A DNA stretch of 56,442 bases from Candidatus Burarchaeum australiense (lineage in GTDB: Archaea > Micrarchaeota > Micrarchaeia > Burarchaeales > Burarchaeaceae): assembly GCA_902386535.1 (NCBI GenBank), contig CABMJK010000024.1, positions 1 through 56,442 of the forward strand, given 5' to 3'. The notes beneath the pieces were generated by a model, which saw only the letters and a program-made list of their open reading frames with translations, did not search any database and was not told the origin of the DNA. The translations under genes were made by a program, and so were the position numbers. How positions within the stretch are numbered: the stretch's first letter is position 1; every line of letters starts with the position of its first letter. This document shows, piece by piece, positions 42,332 through 50,023 of this stretch.

Positions 42332-43093
42332 ATGAAATCCTACGAGCTTTCGGCACTGGCCATGCTTTCGGCCATCGCGGTCGTATTCCAGCTTTTGAAC
42401 AACATCGTCGGCGTGCCGACTGCATTCGGCATGACCATAGACCTGGTGGGCGTGCCGGCCATTCTCGCGCTCTTCATCTTCGGCTTCGAAGCCGCACTCT
42501 ACGTCGCCGCAGTCACGGCGCTCGCCATAACGTTCATTGCACCCACCACCTGGCTGGGCGCAAGCATGAAGTTCGCGGGCACCATACCCTTTGTCATGGT
42601 GGCGGCCTTCCTCGCCTTTGCGCGGGGCAGGAACGTCATTGCCATAGGACTGGGAGGCATGGGCATCGCGGCCTGCGCGACCCTGCTCTTTTTCGTGGCG
42701 ACGGGCCACACGGGGGTGCTGATAAGGGGTGCCGGGATTGCGGGGCCGCTTGCGCTCGGCCTTCTTCCGATAGCAGTCCTGTTCCTGCTCGCCCTCGGCA
42801 TGGCGACCCTCTGGAGCCACTACGTGGGCAAGCTCAACTTCCACGTGTTCTCGGACTGGCGCATATTCGGGGTGGCGCTCGTGCTTTCGATCATCGTGCG
42901 AGGCATCGTGCTGACGGTGGCCAACTATTATTATGCCCTGCCAGTGTTTTACGGAATGAGTTCCGAGCAGGCAATGGCAACCATCCCGTGGTGGCTGATT
43001 TTCGGCGCCAACGCGGTGCAGAGCGTTGTGGAGTGCACGGCGGCGTGGGTGCTGGCCTACAAATACAGGCTGGCGAAATACGGCCTCAGGTAG
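42332..43093 (+). CDS. ECF transporter S component
   Basis: A 253-residue integral membrane protein with about six TM helices. It has the S-component feel: ELSALAMLSAIAVVFQLL at the N-terminus, VPTAFGMTIDLVGVPAILALFIFGF, then WLGASMKFAGTIPFVMVAAF. S components bind a vitamin or metal with high affinity; which one is not clear (RibU-like folds are closest by eye). An ATTTAAATAA box at 42301-42310 is 27 nt upstream of the ATG, so leaderless. ATPase and T genes follow, completing the transporter. Confidence 0.8.
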   Translation: MKSYELSALAMLSAIAVVFQLLNNIVGVPTAFGMTIDLVGVPAILALFIFGFEAALYVAAVTALAITFIAPTTWLGASMKFAGTIPFVMVAAFLAFARGRNVIAIGLGGMGIAACATLLFFVATGHTGVLIRGAGIAGPLALGLLPIAVLFLLALGMATLWSHYVGKLNFHVFSDWRIFGVALVLSIIVRGIVLTVANYYYALPVFYGMSSEQAMATIPWWLIFGANAVQSVVECTAAWVLAYKYRLAKYGLR

Positions 43094-43114
43094 ACTGACG
43101 GGGAAGGTGGATGC

Positions 43115-43996
43115 ATGGCTGCTGCAATCGAATTGCGAGGGGTATCCTTCGCTTATTACGAAAAAACCGTGCTGCGCGGCATTGACCTGACCGTAAGGCA
43201 GGGCGAGTTTGTCGCGCTCATGGGTCCGATAGCCTGCGGCAAGACCACGCTGCTCACAGTCATGAACGGCCTCATACCGCACGTCGTGAAGGGAAGTTTC
43301 GGAGGCACCGCGAAGCTGGTGGGCAACGACACGCGCACCACCCCGCTGAGGGAACTCGCTCGCCACGCGGGATTTCTTTTCCAGGAGCCGGACAGCCAGA
43401 TTTTCTCGTTGAGCGTGCAGGACGAGGTGGAGTTCGCGCTGCGGAATTTCGGCGTGAAGGAAGCGGAGCGAAAGAAGCTCGTGGAGCAGACACTGGCAGA
43501 ACTGTCGCTCAGCAATCTTGCGGATGCCGACCCGCGCGAGCTTTCGCAGGGCCAGAAGCAGAAGGTGGCGCTGGCCAGCGTGCTGGCCTACGGGCCCGAG
43601 GTGCTGCTGCTGGACGAGCCGGCCGCGAGCCTGGACCACTACAGCTCCGAGGAAATCTACGACGTGGTGAAAGGGCTGAACAGGAAAGGCAAGACCGTGG
43701 TCGTGGTCGAGCATGACACTGAGCTGATTGTGGACCGCGCCGACCGGCTGGTGGTCATGAACGAGGGAAGACTCGTTGCCGATGGCAAATTCGAGGAAGT
43801 TTTCGGCAAGAAAACCACGGGGCTTGGGATAAAGGAGCCGTGCTTCTCGCGCATTGCGCATGAGTTGGGCGTGCAGGTGAGGAGCGAAAGGGAGTTCGTT
43901 GAGCACCTGAAGGGGCATGGTGCGGGCGCAGCATCAAAGAGTGAAAGTAGGGGTGCAAAGGGAACGCGGAAGTCGCCCTGGAGCGACGCAACGTAG
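43115..43996 (+). CDS. ecfA: ECF transporter ATP-binding subunit
   Basis: A 293-residue ABC ATPase of the CbiO/EcfA group. Walker A is GPIACGKTTLL (unusual Ile-Ala-Cys inside the loop), followed by the Q-loop FLFQEPDSQIFSLSV, signature LSQGQKQKVALA, Walker B LLLDEPAASLD and switch His in VVEHDTE. A C-terminal tail has low-complexity basic residues. It is the only ATPase gene, so it would act as a homodimer. It lies between S and T genes. Confidence 0.9.
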   Translation: MAAAIELRGVSFAYYEKTVLRGIDLTVRQGEFVALMGPIACGKTTLLTVMNGLIPHVVKGSFGGTAKLVGNDTRTTPLRELARHAGFLFQEPDSQIFSLSVQDEVEFALRNFGVKEAERKKLVEQTLAELSLSNLADADPRELSQGQKQKVALASVLAYGPEVLLLDEPAASLDHYSSEEIYDVVKGLNRKGKTVVVVEHDTELIVDRADRLVVMNEGRLVADGKFEEVFGKKTTGLGIKEPCFSRIAHELGVQVRSEREFVEHLKGHGAGAASKSESRGAKGTRKSPWSDAT

Positions 43997-44006
43997 AGGG
44001 AGCCAC

Positions 44007-44600
44007 ATGCTGCAGTATTTGAAACAGAAATCGTTCTTGCACGCGCTTGACCCGAGGATAAAACTAGCGCTCCTCATCCTGCTGAATGTGGCCCTGTTTG
44101 CCACCAACATGCTGGGCGCGATTTCGTTTTTGCTGGTCCTCATCTTTGCATTTTACCTGCTGGCGCGCATAAGCCCGATACAGGGCGCGGGCGAGCTGGG
44201 CGCGGTCTGGCTGTTCGTGCTGCTGCCGCTGCTGTTCGCCCTGCTGGGAGGCGAGGCTCTCGACGCGGCAATCAGGGCAACCCTGAGGCTGGTCACGGTT
44301 TCCATGTCAGCGGTGCTGTTCATCTATACGACCAGGCAGAGGGACATTGCCTCGGCGCTCGTGTTCTTCAAGGTTCCCGCCACCCTGGCGCTGATGCTCA
44401 CCATGGCCTTCAGGTTCGTGCCGGTTTTCCAGGACGAGGTGCAGCGCGTGCAGGCTGCGCAGATGGCGCGGGGCTACACGCGGAGCTGGCTGGTTTTCCC
44501 GATCCTGGTGCCCGTGCTCCACCGCGCCTTTGCGCGGGCGCGGGCGCTAGGAATGTCGATGGATGCCCGGGGCTTCGAACCTGGAAGGGGAATTATTTAG
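44007..44600 (+). CDS. ecfT: ECF transporter T component
   Basis: A 197-residue membrane protein. It begins QKSFLHALDPRIKLALLILLN (the HxLDPRxKL hallmark of CbiQ/EcfT), has about four or five TM helices, and ends with the two coupling-helix motifs (AQMARGY and GMSMDARGF) that contact the ATPase. It is short for an EcfT (often 220-270). I placed the start at the ATG at 44007, 10 nt after the ATPase stop. Confidence 0.88.
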   Translation: MLQYLKQKSFLHALDPRIKLALLILLNVALFATNMLGAISFLLVLIFAFYLLARISPIQGAGELGAVWLFVLLPLLFALLGGEALDAAIRATLRLVTVSMSAVLFIYTTRQRDIASALVFFKVPATLALMLTMAFRFVPVFQDEVQRVQAAQMARGYTRSWLVFPILVPVLHRAFARARALGMSMDARGFEPGRGII

Positions 44601-44623
44601 GCGACTCGGGCAGATCTTGGCAG

Positions 44624-45463
44624 CTATTTAGGGAACTCTGCCGGCACTTTGCCCTCGATGACGAAGGCGCGTATCTCGGGCCCGTCGAACCAATCGCGAA
44701 CATATATGCAGTGATCGGCAGACCCAAATTTGGTGTAAACTCCGCGCGTGAAGGGACCGGAGAAGGAAGAAGACACATTGTGATAGGAAGGGTCCTTGCG
44801 CTGGAGATAAAGCAGGCTCTTTTTGGGGGACTGCAGGGTGCCGTTGGAAATGTCCAAATGGTCTTCCCCGTGCGGCACGTAGTGAGGGTTGTCATCGGCC
44901 CGGTAGGTCCCGTTCTCGCCCGGCCAGTCTTTGAAAAAGGTGAAACAGCGGTCTTCGGGTATGCAATACTGATACTTGCTGGGCGTGATTTCCTCGAGGT
45001 CAATCACGGGTTCATATAGGGTTGCGCCTCCGGGGTTTGTCTTGAGCCACCCGCAATCCACAGTAACGGCGCCGGTTGTTGGTTTTTTCAGGAGGCTCCA
45101 GGCGCGGGCGATGCCGGGAGGAAGCACCAGGTAGGATATCGAGGAAGAGTAGCGGGCATGGTAAGTCAGCACCGACTCGCCTTCCATGATTTCGGGAACC
45201 CCGCAGAAAAGGAAGGTGCCGACCACGAACTTGTTTTTTTTATCGAGGCTCTGCAACAGGGGAGACGGCCCGCCGGAATTGAGGAGCTTGTGCATGAAGG
45301 AATTCGTGGCCATCGTCCAGCCATTGTCGTTTATGGTGTTCAGCAAGGTTGGCAGATTGCGGGCAGTCATGAGTTTCATGCCTGGCAGTGGACCGGTAGA
45401 AGTGGATGCAGGTAGTTGAGCGGTCATTGCCATAGCGTCACGTTCCTGCATGAAACTATGCAT
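44624..45463 (-). CDS. Hypothetical protein, 279 residues
   Basis: Not recognised. It is a soluble, beta-rich protein with several aromatic clusters and Cys residues (FCGVPEI, VDCGWLK, YCIPEDRCF, DHCIYVRDWF), and potential N-glycosylation sequons (NGT, NVS). No signal peptide or TM helix is obvious, though the start is uncertain: ATG at 45463, 45451 or later. It is convergent to the ECF operon and 13 bp upstream lies hjc on the same strand. Ends in TAG. No function assigned. Confidence 0.5.
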   Translation of the reverse strand: MHSFMQERDAMAMTAQLPASTSTGPLPGMKLMTARNLPTLLNTINDNGWTMATNSFMHKLLNSGGPSPLLQSLDKKNKFVVGTFLFCGVPEIMEGESVLTYHARYSSSISYLVLPPGIARAWSLLKKPTTGAVTVDCGWLKTNPGGATLYEPVIDLEEITPSKYQYCIPEDRCFTFFKDWPGENGTYRADDNPHYVPHGEDHLDISNGTLQSPKKSLLYLQRKDPSYHNVSSSFSGPFTRGVYTKFGSADHCIYVRDWFDGPEIRAFVIEGKVPAEFPK

Positions 45464-45473
45464 TCCAAGGTTT

Positions 45474-45860
45474 TTAAATTAGATTCTCGACCCTGCGGTT
45501 TATCTCCCGTGCCCTTTTCGCCGTGACGGTGAAGTTCTTTTCCTTCTCGCCGAGCTCGTCCAGATGGAGGAAATACCAGCCTTCGCGAGAGAGGTGCCAG
45601 GCAATCATGGTCGTCATGCCCGTATTTTCAGACCAGTGGCGCAACTCGGCGAACTTCGACTTCTCGATGCCCAGGCTGCCCTTGTCCCAGGCCTTGCACT
45701 CGAACCCGTACTGCTTGCCGCGCATGAAGAGCAGGATGTCGGGGGAGGGAGTGCCCACGCCGGAGCCGGCTGAGCGGATGACGGAGTAGCCCTTCTGCTG
45801 GAAGATGTCGATGAGCTCGCGCTCGTAACGCGAGCCTTTCCTGTATGTGCCAAAAACCAT
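45474..45860 (-). CDS. hjc: Holliday junction resolvase Hjc
   Basis: A 128-residue archaeal resolvase. It shows the family order YRKGSRYERELIDIFQQKGY, VIRSAGSGVGTPSPDILL and FECKAWDKGSLGI, i.e. the nuclease E-...-PD-...-ExK active site. It cleaves four-way junctions as a dimer during recombination and repair. Length is normal. The gene is divergent from the hypothetical gene at 45939. Confidence 0.93.
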   Translation of the reverse strand: MVFGTYRKGSRYERELIDIFQQKGYSVIRSAGSGVGTPSPDILLFMRGKQYGFECKAWDKGSLGIEKSKFAELRHWSENTGMTTMIAWHLSREGWYFLHLDELGEKEKNFTVTAKRAREINRRVENLI

Positions 45861-45938
45861 GCAATGCGACCCCGTAGCTTGTGTATAGGACTATGTAGGC
45901 AAGTTTATTAACCTCGGACGGGCCAAAATTATCGGAAG

Positions 45939-46397
45939 GTGTTTGGTGAGAAAATCAAATATCAGCGGGCGTTGCTGGGAACTTCTGGTGTCGAGGCAAG
46001 GGAACTCCTCGAAGTAGCTGAAGCCTTGCACGACGAGTGTCTCACGGAAGGACCAGTCAAATTCTTGAGAAAGTCTGTTGGCCCGATAGCTTCCGGCACG
46101 GTAGCGGGGCCAGGACAGGCGAGGCTGGTGGAGAAGCAGTTCGGCATTGTCACGCCAGTGCCCGAGCTGGACGAGGTCATCGAGCGCACGCGGCGGGCAA
46201 AGGACCTTCCGGGCAAGAAGAAGAAACGGGAGCTCCAGCTTCTGCTCGCCCTGAAGAGCAGGAACGAACCCTGTTCGATTGAAATCCGGCACGAGGCGGA
46301 GCGTCTCAGACTGCCTGCATCTGCGCTGAGGAGTATAGAGGCGGGCAAGCTGGTGCGGGCAGGAGAAAACCGCCGCCCGAGCCGTATGAGGATTTAG
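45939..46397 (+). CDS. Hypothetical protein, 152 residues
   Basis: Not recognised. It is a charged, helical soluble protein with a Lys-rich centre (LPGKKKKRELQ) and a basic C-terminus. The start is GTG at 45939, with TTTATTAACC at 45904-45913 about 30 nt upstream, consistent with a leaderless promoter. It is divergent from hjc. Coding evidence is the long frame and promoter only. Confidence 0.45.
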   Translation: MFGEKIKYQRALLGTSGVEARELLEVAEALHDECLTEGPVKFLRKSVGPIASGTVAGPGQARLVEKQFGIVTPVPELDEVIERTRRAKDLPGKKKKRELQLLLALKSRNEPCSIEIRHEAERLRLPASALRSIEAGKLVRAGENRRPSRMRI

Positions 46398-46545
46398 AGT
46401 GGAGGAAGGCGCAGCGGAGGCACCGGCAAGAGCCGGCCAGACCGGCCGTTCTGGCGACGTTCCTCATCCGCTGATTCGGGGTGCGCGAGGCGCCGTGCTC
46501 CCTGCGATGGGCAGGTTTATAAGAGTTGGCTGCCCAGACTACACC

Positions 46546-47088
46546 ATGAAGACAGATATCCGAGTGGGCGAAGTGATGACCCGCGGAGTGGTGACGCTGG
46601 AAGCCGATGAGAGCGTCTACGAGGCAGCTAAGGCGATGAAGAAAAACGCCATCGGCTCCGTCGTGATAGTCCGCAAGGGCAAGGCCATAGGAATAATCAC
46701 CGAGCGAGACATCGTGCTAAAGGTCGTGATGACCGGCAAGAATGCGAAGAAAACGCAGGTCGGGACTGCGATGAGCCGCCCGCTCAAGACAACTACAGTA
46801 AGCAGCACATTAGCGGAGGTCGCGGAAAGGCTGAAGAATTTGCAAATCAAGCGCCTGCCGGTGGTGGACGAAAGGGGCCGCCTGGTCGGCATGATTACCG
46901 ATGATGACTTGGTCAGGATATATCCGGGACTGATAGATGTGTTGCTTGAGGAGGCAGAGATACAAAAATTTGGGAAAAACGAGGAATTCACTGGAACGTG
47001 CGAGAAGTGTGGCGTTTACTCAGAGGAGCTTGCCCGCGAAGGCAACAAGCTCCTGTGCGAAGAGTGCCGGGAAGAGGAAGAGGTTTAG
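46546..47088 (+). CDS. Two-CBS-domain protein with C-terminal zinc ribbon
   Basis: A 180-residue protein. Two CBS domains (about 8-62 and 72-130; motifs GSVVIVRKGKAIGIITERDI and RLPVVDERGRLVGMITDDDL) bind adenine nucleotides such as AMP, ATP or SAM. A zinc ribbon follows with two CxxC pairs (CEKCGVY and CEEC). Such archaeal proteins are presumed energy or nucleotide sensors. ATG at 46546 is 28 nt after GTTTATAAG (46515-46523). The longer frame upstream is unlikely to be translated. A ~150-nt spacer precedes it. Confidence 0.87.
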   Translation: MKTDIRVGEVMTRGVVTLEADESVYEAAKAMKKNAIGSVVIVRKGKAIGIITERDIVLKVVMTGKNAKKTQVGTAMSRPLKTTTVSSTLAEVAERLKNLQIKRLPVVDERGRLVGMITDDDLVRIYPGLIDVLLEEAEIQKFGKNEEFTGTCEKCGVYSEELAREGNKLLCEECREEEEV

Positions 47089-47129
47089 GAAAAACGCAGG
47101 AATATAAAGCCCGGGCACCCTAAATCAGT

Positions 47130-47197
47130 TCGCTGTGCGTGGATGGCTGCGGGAGCACCAAGCGAGCGTTGAACGCCAGTCAACAGCGCACAGCACA
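47130..47197 (+). ncRNA. Probable H/ACA guide RNA
   Basis: A 68-nt hairpin with the archaeal H/ACA layout. Lower stem GCTGTGCG (47132-47139) pairs with CGCACAGC (47187-47194), directly followed by ACA (47195-47197). Pocket strands are TGGAT (47140-47144) and AACAG (47182-47186). An upper stem GGCTGCG/CGCCAGTC follows with one bulge. Above it are a GA/UGA pair and 3-nt bulge compatible with a K-turn. AATATAAAG (47101-47109) lies about 25 nt upstream of the proposed 5' end, and a T-run (47205-47209) follows. The target is not identified. Confidence 0.6.
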
Positions 47198-47236
47198 TTT
47201 ACGCTTTTTCCCGCGTTCCAAGGCATTCCTGATTGA

Positions 47237-47698
47237 GTGGTTACTGTGCGTGCAAAAAGCCCGGAGCAGGGCAGACTCGAAAGGAAGGAAAAGCTGCTCG
47301 CGCGCCTGCTGGAAAAACTGGACGAATCGGTGGTGATTGTAGAGGGGAAAAAAGACGTTAGGGCGCTGAGGAACATCGGCGTGAAGGGAAGGCTGGTGGA
47401 GGCGAGCGGAAGGGTGAAGGGAATCTGCTCTCGCCTGCGCGGAAGCGGCGGACGGGAGGGGGATGCTGCTTCGGGCCCCGGCACCGATGTGGAATCGGCC
47501 GTGATACTTACGGACAACGATGAGGCCGGCAGGGAGCTGGCAGAGATGCTCGCAAGCGAGCTGGAGGGGTGCGGAGTAAAACCCGACCTCCAGACCCGGC
47601 GGGATTTGAGGTATGTTCTCGGCTTCATGTGCGTGGAGGAAGTGCCCCGCAAGCTCGAGGAGTTCAGGGAGAAAGTCAGGATGAGAATCGGGATCTGA
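47237..47698 (+). CDS. Small TOPRIM-domain protein (UPF0292-like)
   Basis: A 153-residue TOPRIM protein. The glutamate motif is VVIVEGKKDVRAL (about residues 32-44) and the DxD motif is VILTDNDEAGREL. A Gly/Asp-rich insert lies between (SGGREGDAASGPG). TOPRIM folds bind Mg and act on nucleic acids in primases, OLD nucleases and RNase M5. These small archaeal versions are of unknown role, though position right before dnaG is suggestive. Start is GTG at 47237; GTG at 47246 is possible. Confidence 0.8.
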   Translation: MVTVRAKSPEQGRLERKEKLLARLLEKLDESVVIVEGKKDVRALRNIGVKGRLVEASGRVKGICSRLRGSGGREGDAASGPGTDVESAVILTDNDEAGRELAEMLASELEGCGVKPDLQTRRDLRYVLGFMCVEEVPRKLEEFREKVRMRIGI

Positions 47699-47747
47699 AG
47701 CAACCGTGATGTTTGAAAAAAAAATGAAATGGATTTGGGTGATTCAA

Positions 47748-48206
47748 ATGGGAAAAACATACATAGACACCGTGAAGTACGTGGTGCACGCTGACCTGGA
47801 AATCGGCGGCATGGTGGAGAAGCCAGACGTCGTGGGCGCTCTCTTCGGCCAGACCGAGGGCCTGCTGGGCGACGAGCTGGACCTGCGCGAACTCCAGAAG
47901 AACGGCAGGATAGGAAGGATAGAGGTGGACCTGCACCCGCGCGCAGGAAAGAGCCAGGGCAAGATTCAGCTGCCTTCGAGCCTGGACATGGTCGAGACAT
48001 GCATACTCGCCGCGGCGCTCGAGACCGTGGACCGCGTCGGGCCATACACGGCAGCGATAAAGGTCGAGAAAATAGAGGACACACGCAACGTCAAGAGGCG
48101 CACCGTCGTTGACAGGGCCAAGTTCCTGCTCAGAAACATGCTTACCACCGAGATACCCGAGAGCGGCGAGATAAGCGAGATGGTCAGGGAGGAGGTCAAG
48201 GTCTAG
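47748..48206 (+). CDS. dnaG: Archaeal DnaG primase, N-terminal part (ends at in-frame TAG)
   Basis: Encodes the conserved archaeal DnaG N-domain: KYVVHADLEIGGMVEKPDVV, FGQTEGLLGDELDLRELQK, RIGRIEV and IQLPSSLDMVETCILAAALE. The frame stops at TAG (48204-48206), after EEVKV. The next codons, EIVEYGVEKLPAGPGV, continue the DnaG sequence in the same frame. Start at the ATG at 47748, with GGGTGATTC as a good ribosome-binding site five bases away; an ATG at 47706 is in frame. Archaeal DnaG works in primer synthesis and associates with the exosome. Confidence 0.85.
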   Translation: MGKTYIDTVKYVVHADLEIGGMVEKPDVVGALFGQTEGLLGDELDLRELQKNGRIGRIEVDLHPRAGKSQGKIQLPSSLDMVETCILAAALETVDRVGPYTAAIKVEKIEDTRNVKRRTVVDRAKFLLRNMLTTEIPESGEISEMVREEVKV

Positions 48207-48212
48207 GAAATC

Positions 48213-49163
48213 GTGGAATACGGGGTTGAGAAACTGCCCGCAGGACCTGGCGTGCAGACCTCCGAAGCCATCATCGTGGTGGAGGGAAGGGCCGACGTGC
48301 TGAACCTGCTCAAGAACAACATGGACAATGCGGTTGCGATTGGCGGGGCGAACGTGCCGAAGACTCTCGCAGGATTGTGCAAGCAGAAGGAGGTCACGCT
48401 CTTCCTGGATGGGGATCGGGGCGGGGACATCATACTGAAGGAGATAATGTCGGTAGCCGAAATAGACTACGTGGCCCGCGCGCCCGCAGGCAAGGAGGTC
48501 GAGGAGCTTTCGCGCAAGGAAATAATCAAGGCGCTGCGCTCCCGCGTGCCTGTTGAGCAGAGCGAGGGAGGCTCGAGCTCCGGTGGTGCTGGCGGCAGTG
48601 GAAGCCAGGCACCCAGGTATGAGCCCGAAAAGCCGCAGGGCACTTTCAGGAGCAGGGAACTCGTGAGGTCGGTTGGCGCATCTTCGCTTTCGCCGTCCCG
48701 GCCAGCCATGGCATCACAGTCGATGCCAACGCCGATATCCAGGCCGGCAATGCAGGCGCCCACGGGATATGCACCGCGCTCATCAATGGCTGCGCGACCG
48801 ATGATGCCGCAGCAGCCAATGGCAGCGCCTGCACCGAGCAGGCCGGCGGCGAGCCAGCCAGAGGTCGAACTGCCGATGCCGGCAGTGCCTGAAGAGCTCT
48901 ATTCAAGCCTTTCCGAGTTGGAGAATACCGCAAGGGCGAAGCTCTATGACAAGGCTGGCGCGCTGAAAAGCGAGATTCTCGTGAAGGACATCCTGCCGTC
49001 CATAGAGGCCGGCAGTGACGTGCACGCAGTCGTGTTCGACGGCGTGGTCACGCAGAGGCTCGTGGACCTGGCCGCCAAGAAGGGCATCAGAATCCTGCTT
49101 GGCGTGAAGGTGGGCAACATATTCAACAGGCCCTCGGGCATGTTCATAGGCGGAAAGAAGTAG
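48213..49163 (+). CDS. dnaG: Archaeal DnaG primase, TOPRIM and C-terminal part
   Basis: A 316-codon continuation in frame after the TAG. The TOPRIM domain has AIIVVEGRADVLNLLK (catalytic Glu) and VTLFLDGDRGGDII (DxD), followed by EVEELSRKEIIKALR. A ~115-residue low-complexity linker rich in Pro, Met, Ala and Ser (about 112-225) precedes a folded C-terminal domain ending IFNRPSGMFIGGKK. The linker is long for the family. The first available start is GTG at 48213, three codons after the stop. It could be re-initiated there, or made by readthrough as a ~471-residue protein. Confidence 0.83.
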   Translation: MEYGVEKLPAGPGVQTSEAIIVVEGRADVLNLLKNNMDNAVAIGGANVPKTLAGLCKQKEVTLFLDGDRGGDIILKEIMSVAEIDYVARAPAGKEVEELSRKEIIKALRSRVPVEQSEGGSSSGGAGGSGSQAPRYEPEKPQGTFRSRELVRSVGASSLSPSRPAMASQSMPTPISRPAMQAPTGYAPRSSMAARPMMPQQPMAAPAPSRPAASQPEVELPMPAVPEELYSSLSELENTARAKLYDKAGALKSEILVKDILPSIEAGSDVHAVVFDGVVTQRLVDLAAKKGIRILLGVKVGNIFNRPSGMFIGGKK

Positions 49164-49216
49164 GGGTGCACTCCGGGAAGAAGGACAGGGGCGCCCTGCA
49201 CTTGCTCAAGGCGAGG

Positions 49217-49987
49217 TCAGGGAGCCAGCACGGGCGGCATCTTCCGCTTGTGCTCGCTTCTCCCGAGCATTTCAGCCACCCGCGCGACCAGCTGCGCATT
49301 GCGCACCTTCTTTGCCACGAGCGCGGGCTTCATTTTCTTGTCCACCAGCAGGCGCAGTATTTCGTCTATCTTTTCATAGCCCGCGCCGAGCTCGCCCTCC
49401 GCGGTCTGGCCATGCCAGAGCGATGGCGAGGAGGGCTTGATGATCACCTGCTGGGGCACGCCAAGGCTGCGGGCGAGCTCGCGCACCTCAGTCTTGTAGA
49501 GCGAACCGATGGGCAGGAGGTCGCAGGCGCCATCCCCGTATTTCGTGAAATAGCCCAGCAGGAGTTCGCTCCTGTCGCCGGTGCCGACGACCAGGGCGCG
49601 CCTTCTCGCCGCAAGGTTGTAGAGCACCACGGCGCGGAGCCGGGCGGTTATGTTGCCGTTCGTCAGGTCATCCTGGGGCACGAGCCCAGGGCCGTGGAGG
49701 CGGACGCTCATGGAATGCGCCAGGTCCGAGATGTCGAATTGGTAATGGTCGATGCCGAGCGAGCGGGCCACCACGTGCGCATGCTCGCGGTCGAGCCTGC
49801 CCGAGGCATGGGAGGGCAGGAGCACGCCGATGACGCGGTGCTCGCCGAGCGCCTGCACGAGCAGGTAGGCCGTGGTCGAGGAGTCGAGGCCGCCGCTCAG
49901 GCCGATGACTGCGTTCTCGAGCCTGGCTGCGGCGAAATAGTCCGCCGTCTTCTTGGAAAGTTTTTTCGCGAGTTCGGAATAATTCAT
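49217..49987 (-). CDS. nadE: NAD synthetase (ammonia-dependent)
   Basis: A 256-residue NadE. The PP-loop is VIGLSGGLDSSTTAYL (ATP pyrophosphatase SGGxDS), with GVLLPS, GTGDRSELLLGYFTKYGDGACD and LLPIGSLYKTEV following, all diagnostic. It amidates nicotinate adenine dinucleotide to NAD+. No glutaminase domain is fused, so it uses ammonia. It lies downstream of the aldolase gene on the same strand, 36 bp apart. Confidence 0.95.
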   Translation of the reverse strand: MNYSELAKKLSKKTADYFAAARLENAVIGLSGGLDSSTTAYLLVQALGEHRVIGVLLPSHASGRLDREHAHVVARSLGIDHYQFDISDLAHSMSVRLHGPGLVPQDDLTNGNITARLRAVVLYNLAARRRALVVGTGDRSELLLGYFTKYGDGACDLLPIGSLYKTEVRELARSLGVPQQVIIKPSSPSLWHGQTAEGELGAGYEKIDEILRLLVDKKMKPALVAKKVRNAQLVARVAEMLGRSEHKRKMPPVLAP

Positions 49988-50023
49988 TTGATCGCCTTGC
50001 CACCGGAGTTCATCGCAGTCTTC

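Noticed and set aside
41645-43918. A 757-codon open frame on the minus strand
   Set aside because: It is antisense to the ECF genes and overlaps SRP54; the translation is Arg/His/Gln-rich with no domain, a product of high-GC codon bias.
46399-46545. Extended N-terminus of the CBS protein
   Set aside because: A TATA box lies inside this part and the CBS fold starts at the ATG 28 nt later; the translated extension has no conserved features.
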